A stretch of 64,000 nucleotides of DNA from Jiella flava (GTDB taxonomy: Bacteria > Pseudomonadota > Alphaproteobacteria > Rhizobiales > Rhizobiaceae): positions 124,001 to 188,000 of the forward strand of contig NZ_JAFMPP010000008.1 of NCBI RefSeq assembly GCF_017349315.1, written 5' to 3'. Of the stretch, positions 61,658 to 64,000 are shown in pieces; position 1 is the stretch's first letter, and each line of letters starts with the position of its first letter. A model generated the notes under the pieces. That model did no database searches. It saw only the letters and a program-made list of their open reading frames with translations, and had not been told where the DNA came from. Position numbers and translations under genes: made by a program.

Positions 61658-62404
61658 TCAGGAGTCCTTCGGCCGCTCGAGGCCCAGCGGATCCTTCTGG
61701 CCGGGCAGGGCGGGCGTCGAATTCGTGCCCATGATCTGCGCCAGCACGTCATCGGCCGATTGCGACTGGCCGCCGATGCCGGCTTCCAGGAGCTGCCGGT
61801 CAAGGTCGGAGCCCGATTCCAGCGCCGCGAGTTCGGCGCCGGCTTCGAGTCGGCCGCGCTGCATGTCTTGCTTCTTGCGGATCCGCTCCAGCGAATCCAT
61901 CGCATTGCCGAGCTTGGAGTTGATGCCGGACTGCGACGAGGCGATCGCCGATTGGGCCTTGATCAACGACTCGTTGGCCTTCACGTTCTCGACCTCGCGG
62001 CGCATCTGCTGAATGCGCTGCTCGGTGTCCTGTACCGCCTTGATCATCTGCTGCTGGCGGGCCGAGAGGGTCTGAAGCTCGGCTTCGTCGCGAGTGGCCT
62101 CGGCCCTCGTTTTGGCAATCCGGTCGGCAAGGCCGCGGGCGAGATCCTCGCGGCCCGCCTGCAGCGCGGCGCGGGCGCTCTCGGTGTCCTTGCGCTCTTT
62201 CGCACGGGCCTCGTCGACCCGGCGCTGCAGCGACTTGTTCGACGCCATGATCCCGGCGAGATCCGAGCGCGCCTTGCGCAGCGCGGTCTCCGCGTCGCGG
62301 ATTTCCTGATCGAGGATGCGTAGCGCCTGCGTATCGGCGACGTTTTCGGCCGCCTCGTTGACGCCGCCGCGCACGGCGGTGAAAAGCTTGCCCCAAACGC
62401 TCAT
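61658..62404 (-). CDS. PspA/IM30-family membrane stress protein
   Basis: 248 residues, mostly long alpha-helix coiled coil, as in PspA/Vipp1. The start SVWGKLFTAVRGGVNEAAENVADTQALRILDQEIRDAETALRKAR matches family members, and heptads run to about residue 190. A proline-rich tail (STPALPGQKDPLGLERPKDS) is local. Its ATG overlaps the DUF2170 stop by 4 bp. This pair recalls YjfJ-YjfI of E. coli. It probably binds the inner membrane under stress. Confidence 0.92.
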   Translation of the reverse strand: MSVWGKLFTAVRGGVNEAAENVADTQALRILDQEIRDAETALRKARSDLAGIMASNKSLQRRVDEARAKERKDTESARAALQAGREDLARGLADRIAKTRAEATRDEAELQTLSARQQQMIKAVQDTEQRIQQMRREVENVKANESLIKAQSAIASSQSGINSKLGNAMDSLERIRKKQDMQRGRLEAGAELAALESGSDLDRQLLEAGIGGQSQSADDVLAQIMGTNSTPALPGQKDPLGLERPKDS

Positions 62405-62832
62405 GCGCCGAACTCCCCGTTCTTCCACGCCTCAATCATATTGGCCGCGTCCACCGCGTTGGTGGCGAGCACCGCCACCTCTTCGACCATCGCCTCGGCG
62501 CTGGAGCGCGAGGACAGCGAGCCGAACAATTCGTACCACTCCTGGCCGTCGAGAGTGACGATGCCGAAGGTCGAGAGCGGCACCAGTTTGTGCGTCGACA
62601 GCACCATCCGCTCGAATGCCTCGCGGTTCGGAATATCGCTTGCCGGCGTGAGGATCACGCTGGCAAGCACCTGATCACCGCTGGCGGTGATTAAGACGTC
62701 GAGATCACCCTTTTCCTTCAGGGTGACACGAATGACGTCGCCGGTCTCAACGACGCTGACATCGACGTCGCCCAGTGCGTCCGGATCGGAGGCGAAAAGC
62801 TCGGTCAGGCTCGCAAGATTCCACTGTTCCAC
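62401..62832 (-). CDS. DUF2170 (YjfI-like) protein
   Basis: 143 residues from a GTG at 62832 with GAAGGA upstream; a TTG at 62853 is possible. Family features are EQWNLASLTELFASDP at the N terminus, a central RVTLKEKGDLDVLITASGDQVLASVIL, and PLSTFGIVTLDGQEWYELFGSLSSRSSAEAMVEEVAVLATNA. Soluble, no known activity. Genes of this family regularly sit next to a PspA-like gene, as here with ATGA overlap. Function unknown. Confidence 0.88.
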   Translation of the reverse strand: MEQWNLASLTELFASDPDALGDVDVSVVETGDVIRVTLKEKGDLDVLITASGDQVLASVILTPASDIPNREAFERMVLSTHKLVPLSTFGIVTLDGQEWYELFGSLSSRSSAEAMVEEVAVLATNAVDAANMIEAWKNGEFGA

Positions 62833-62984
62833 GGGATATCCTTCGGTTGCCAAGGTTCGTGCCGGGGTTTTACATCACCACTCCAGGTCTGTCCAAAGGG
62901 ATTCACCGCTGAAGCGGGCAGGCGGTCAGGCCGGAACGACAATGCAACGCATCACGCTCGAGATCACTGGACTTCAAGGACGTC

Positions 62985-64000
62985 GTGCCGCTGTTTTCGC
63001 GTTATCTCCGCCGCTTCTACGTCGCTCTCGCCGAATTGAGCTGGGGTGCCATCCTGGCCATGGCGCTTGGCCATCTCGTGGCGAGCTGGCTCGTTTTAAA
63101 CGTGGTCGGGGAGAGCGATCTCACCCGCGACCTCGTCGATTTCGTCTATTATTACGTCGTGACGGCAACGACGGTGGGCTATGGCGACCTGTCGCCGGCG
63201 ACCTCCGCCGGCCGGCTGATCGCCGTGTTCTTCGTCCTGCCGGGCGCGATCGCGATCTTTACCGCGGTGCTCGGCAAGCTCTTGTCGGCCGTCAGCAACA
63301 TATGGAGACGCCGGATGTACGGGCTCGGCAATTTCGTTGAGCGCAGCGATCATGACATCGTCATGGGCTGGCACGATGGCACCACTCAGCGCCTGCTGGC
63401 GCTCCTCGCTGACGAGCGGGGCGAGGGCGAGCCGCCGATAGTGCTGATCGCCAAGGATCTCGAACAAAACCCGATGCCGGACAAGATCGACTATGTCCGG
63501 GTGGAACGCCTCGCCGATCCCGATGGTCTCGAGCGGGCCGGGGCGGCGAACGCCCGGGCGATCATCGTGCGCGGCGCTTCCGACGACGAAACTCTGGCGG
63601 CCGCGTTGGTTGCCTCGGCCCTGGGCACGGGCACCCATGTCGTCGCCCATTTCGATTACGAGACCACAGCCGCGATCCTGCGTCGCCAAAGCCCGGCGAT
63701 CGAGACGGTGACGTCGCTGTCGTCCGAGCTGATGGTACGGGCGGCCCGCGATCCCGGTTCCTCGGTGGTCGCCAATCTGCTGTTGTCGGCCGGCAAGCAG
63801 GACACCGCCTTTTCGGTGAGAGTGCCGAACAGCGCGCCGTCTTTTACCTATCGAGCTGCGCTTTATACGCTGCGCCGGCTGCACGCGGTGACCCTGGTCG
63901 GCATGGCCCGTCACGGAAATGTCGATCTCAACTGCGAGGACGCCACCACGATTCAGTCCGGTGATGTGCTTTATTACATCGCTGACCGCCGTTTGGATTC
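62985..64000 (+). CDS. Potassium channel with TrkA-N-like domain, 3' end outside window
   Basis: At least 338 codons, open at the window edge. Two membrane helices (WGAILAMALGHLVASWLVLNVV and GRLIAVFFVLPGAIAIFTAVLGKLL) flank a pore loop with the selectivity filter TVGYGD at residues 63-68. A Rossmann-like RCK/TrkA-N domain follows (residues about 110-240: HDIVMGWHDGTTQRLLALL, ANARAIIVRGASDDETLAAALVASALG), then a further C-terminal domain. GTG 62985 has AAGGA close by; no ATG starts this frame. It is divergent from the DUF2170-PspA pair. Confidence 0.88.
   Translation, partial: MPLFSRYLRRFYVALAELSWGAILAMALGHLVASWLVLNVVGESDLTRDLVDFVYYYVVTATTVGYGDLSPATSAGRLIAVFFVLPGAIAIFTAVLGKLLSAVSNIWRRRMYGLGNFVERSDHDIVMGWHDGTTQRLLALLADERGEGEPPIVLIAKDLEQNPMPDKIDYVRVERLADPDGLERAGAANARAIIVRGASDDETLAAALVASALGTGTHVVAHFDYETTAAILRRQSPAIETVTSLSSELMVRAARDPGSSVVANLLLSAGKQDTAFSVRVPNSAPSFTYRAALYTLRRLHAVTLVGMARHGNVDLNCEDATTIQSGDVLYYIADRRLD

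Noticed and set aside
63096-63914. 272-codon minus-strand ORF opposite the potassium channel
   Set aside because: Shadow of the channel gene, whose TVGYGD filter and helices fix the true frame.
1-64000. tRNA, rRNA, CRISPR arrays, prophage
   Set aside because: No cloverleaf, rRNA-like or regularly spaced repeat pattern and no phage gene was recognised on reading; a tRNA or covariance scan would be needed to exclude short RNAs.

Overview
The window is GC-rich chromosomal DNA, almost fully coding, and reads as a Rhizobiales-type alphaproteobacterium. The evidence is a Pcs-type phosphatidylcholine synthase, an IalB-family periplasmic protein, a cyoABCD quinol oxidase with a SURF1 gene, a tripartite tricarboxylate transporter and a compact C-P lyase operon. 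No rRNA, tRNA, CRISPR, transposase or phage gene was seen. Genus cannot be read from this sequence alone.

Layout. (1) 1-11.6 kb, minus strand: an apparent heterocycle catabolic operon. It runs hyuA-hyuB, a TorT-like binding protein, a ribose-type ABC importer (ATPase and two permeases), then the FAD, Fe-S and (partial) molybdenum subunits of a xanthine-dehydrogenase-like hydroxylase; an AraC regulator lies just upstream. (2) 11.8-18.2 kb: 5-oxoprolinase genes. pxpA and a LysR gene are on the minus strand; accB-accC-pxpB-pxpC and a GntR/FCD regulator are on the plus strand. (3) 18.3-21.2 kb: a divergent class-III PLP enzyme and APH-type kinase sharing two ATGATATATCAT-like operators; the pair resembles hydroxylysine kinase plus phospho-lyase. 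(4) 21.3-28.5 kb: a LacI regulator and a sugar-acid module (HpcH/HpaI aldolase, IlvD/Edd dehydratase, TctCBA transporter) with two TAGCGCTA-centred operators between the divergent arms. (5) 28.5-38.9 kb: the phosphonate cluster, phnF facing phnGHIJKL, a hexapeptide acetyltransferase, and phnC-D-E. It has a PhnF-type operator, Pho boxes, an antisense BrnT/BrnA toxin-antitoxin pair between phnJ and phnK, and a small antisense membrane ORF between phnI and phnJ. No phnM or phnN is present. (6) 39-47.5 kb: a ketodeoxyarabonate-dehydratase-like gene, a HAD phosphatase, surf1, cyoDCBA and a divergent MFS transporter. (7) 47.9-64 kb: mixed housekeeping genes (GNAT, Hsp70-like, alcohol dehydrogenase, IalB, HspQ, an AEC transporter broken by an amber codon, a UbiH-like monooxygenase, pcs, quinone oxidoreductase, glgX, an FAH-family hydrolase, an EamA exporter), ending with a DUF2170-PspA pair divergent from a potassium channel cut by the window edge.

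Functional logic: much of the window is scavenging. It encodes import and ring-opening of N-heterocycles or lactams, sugar-acid degradation, amino-compound phosphorylation and elimination, and phosphonate use under phosphate control. Two families of interspersed intergenic repeats (about 100 bp each) recur in gene gaps.
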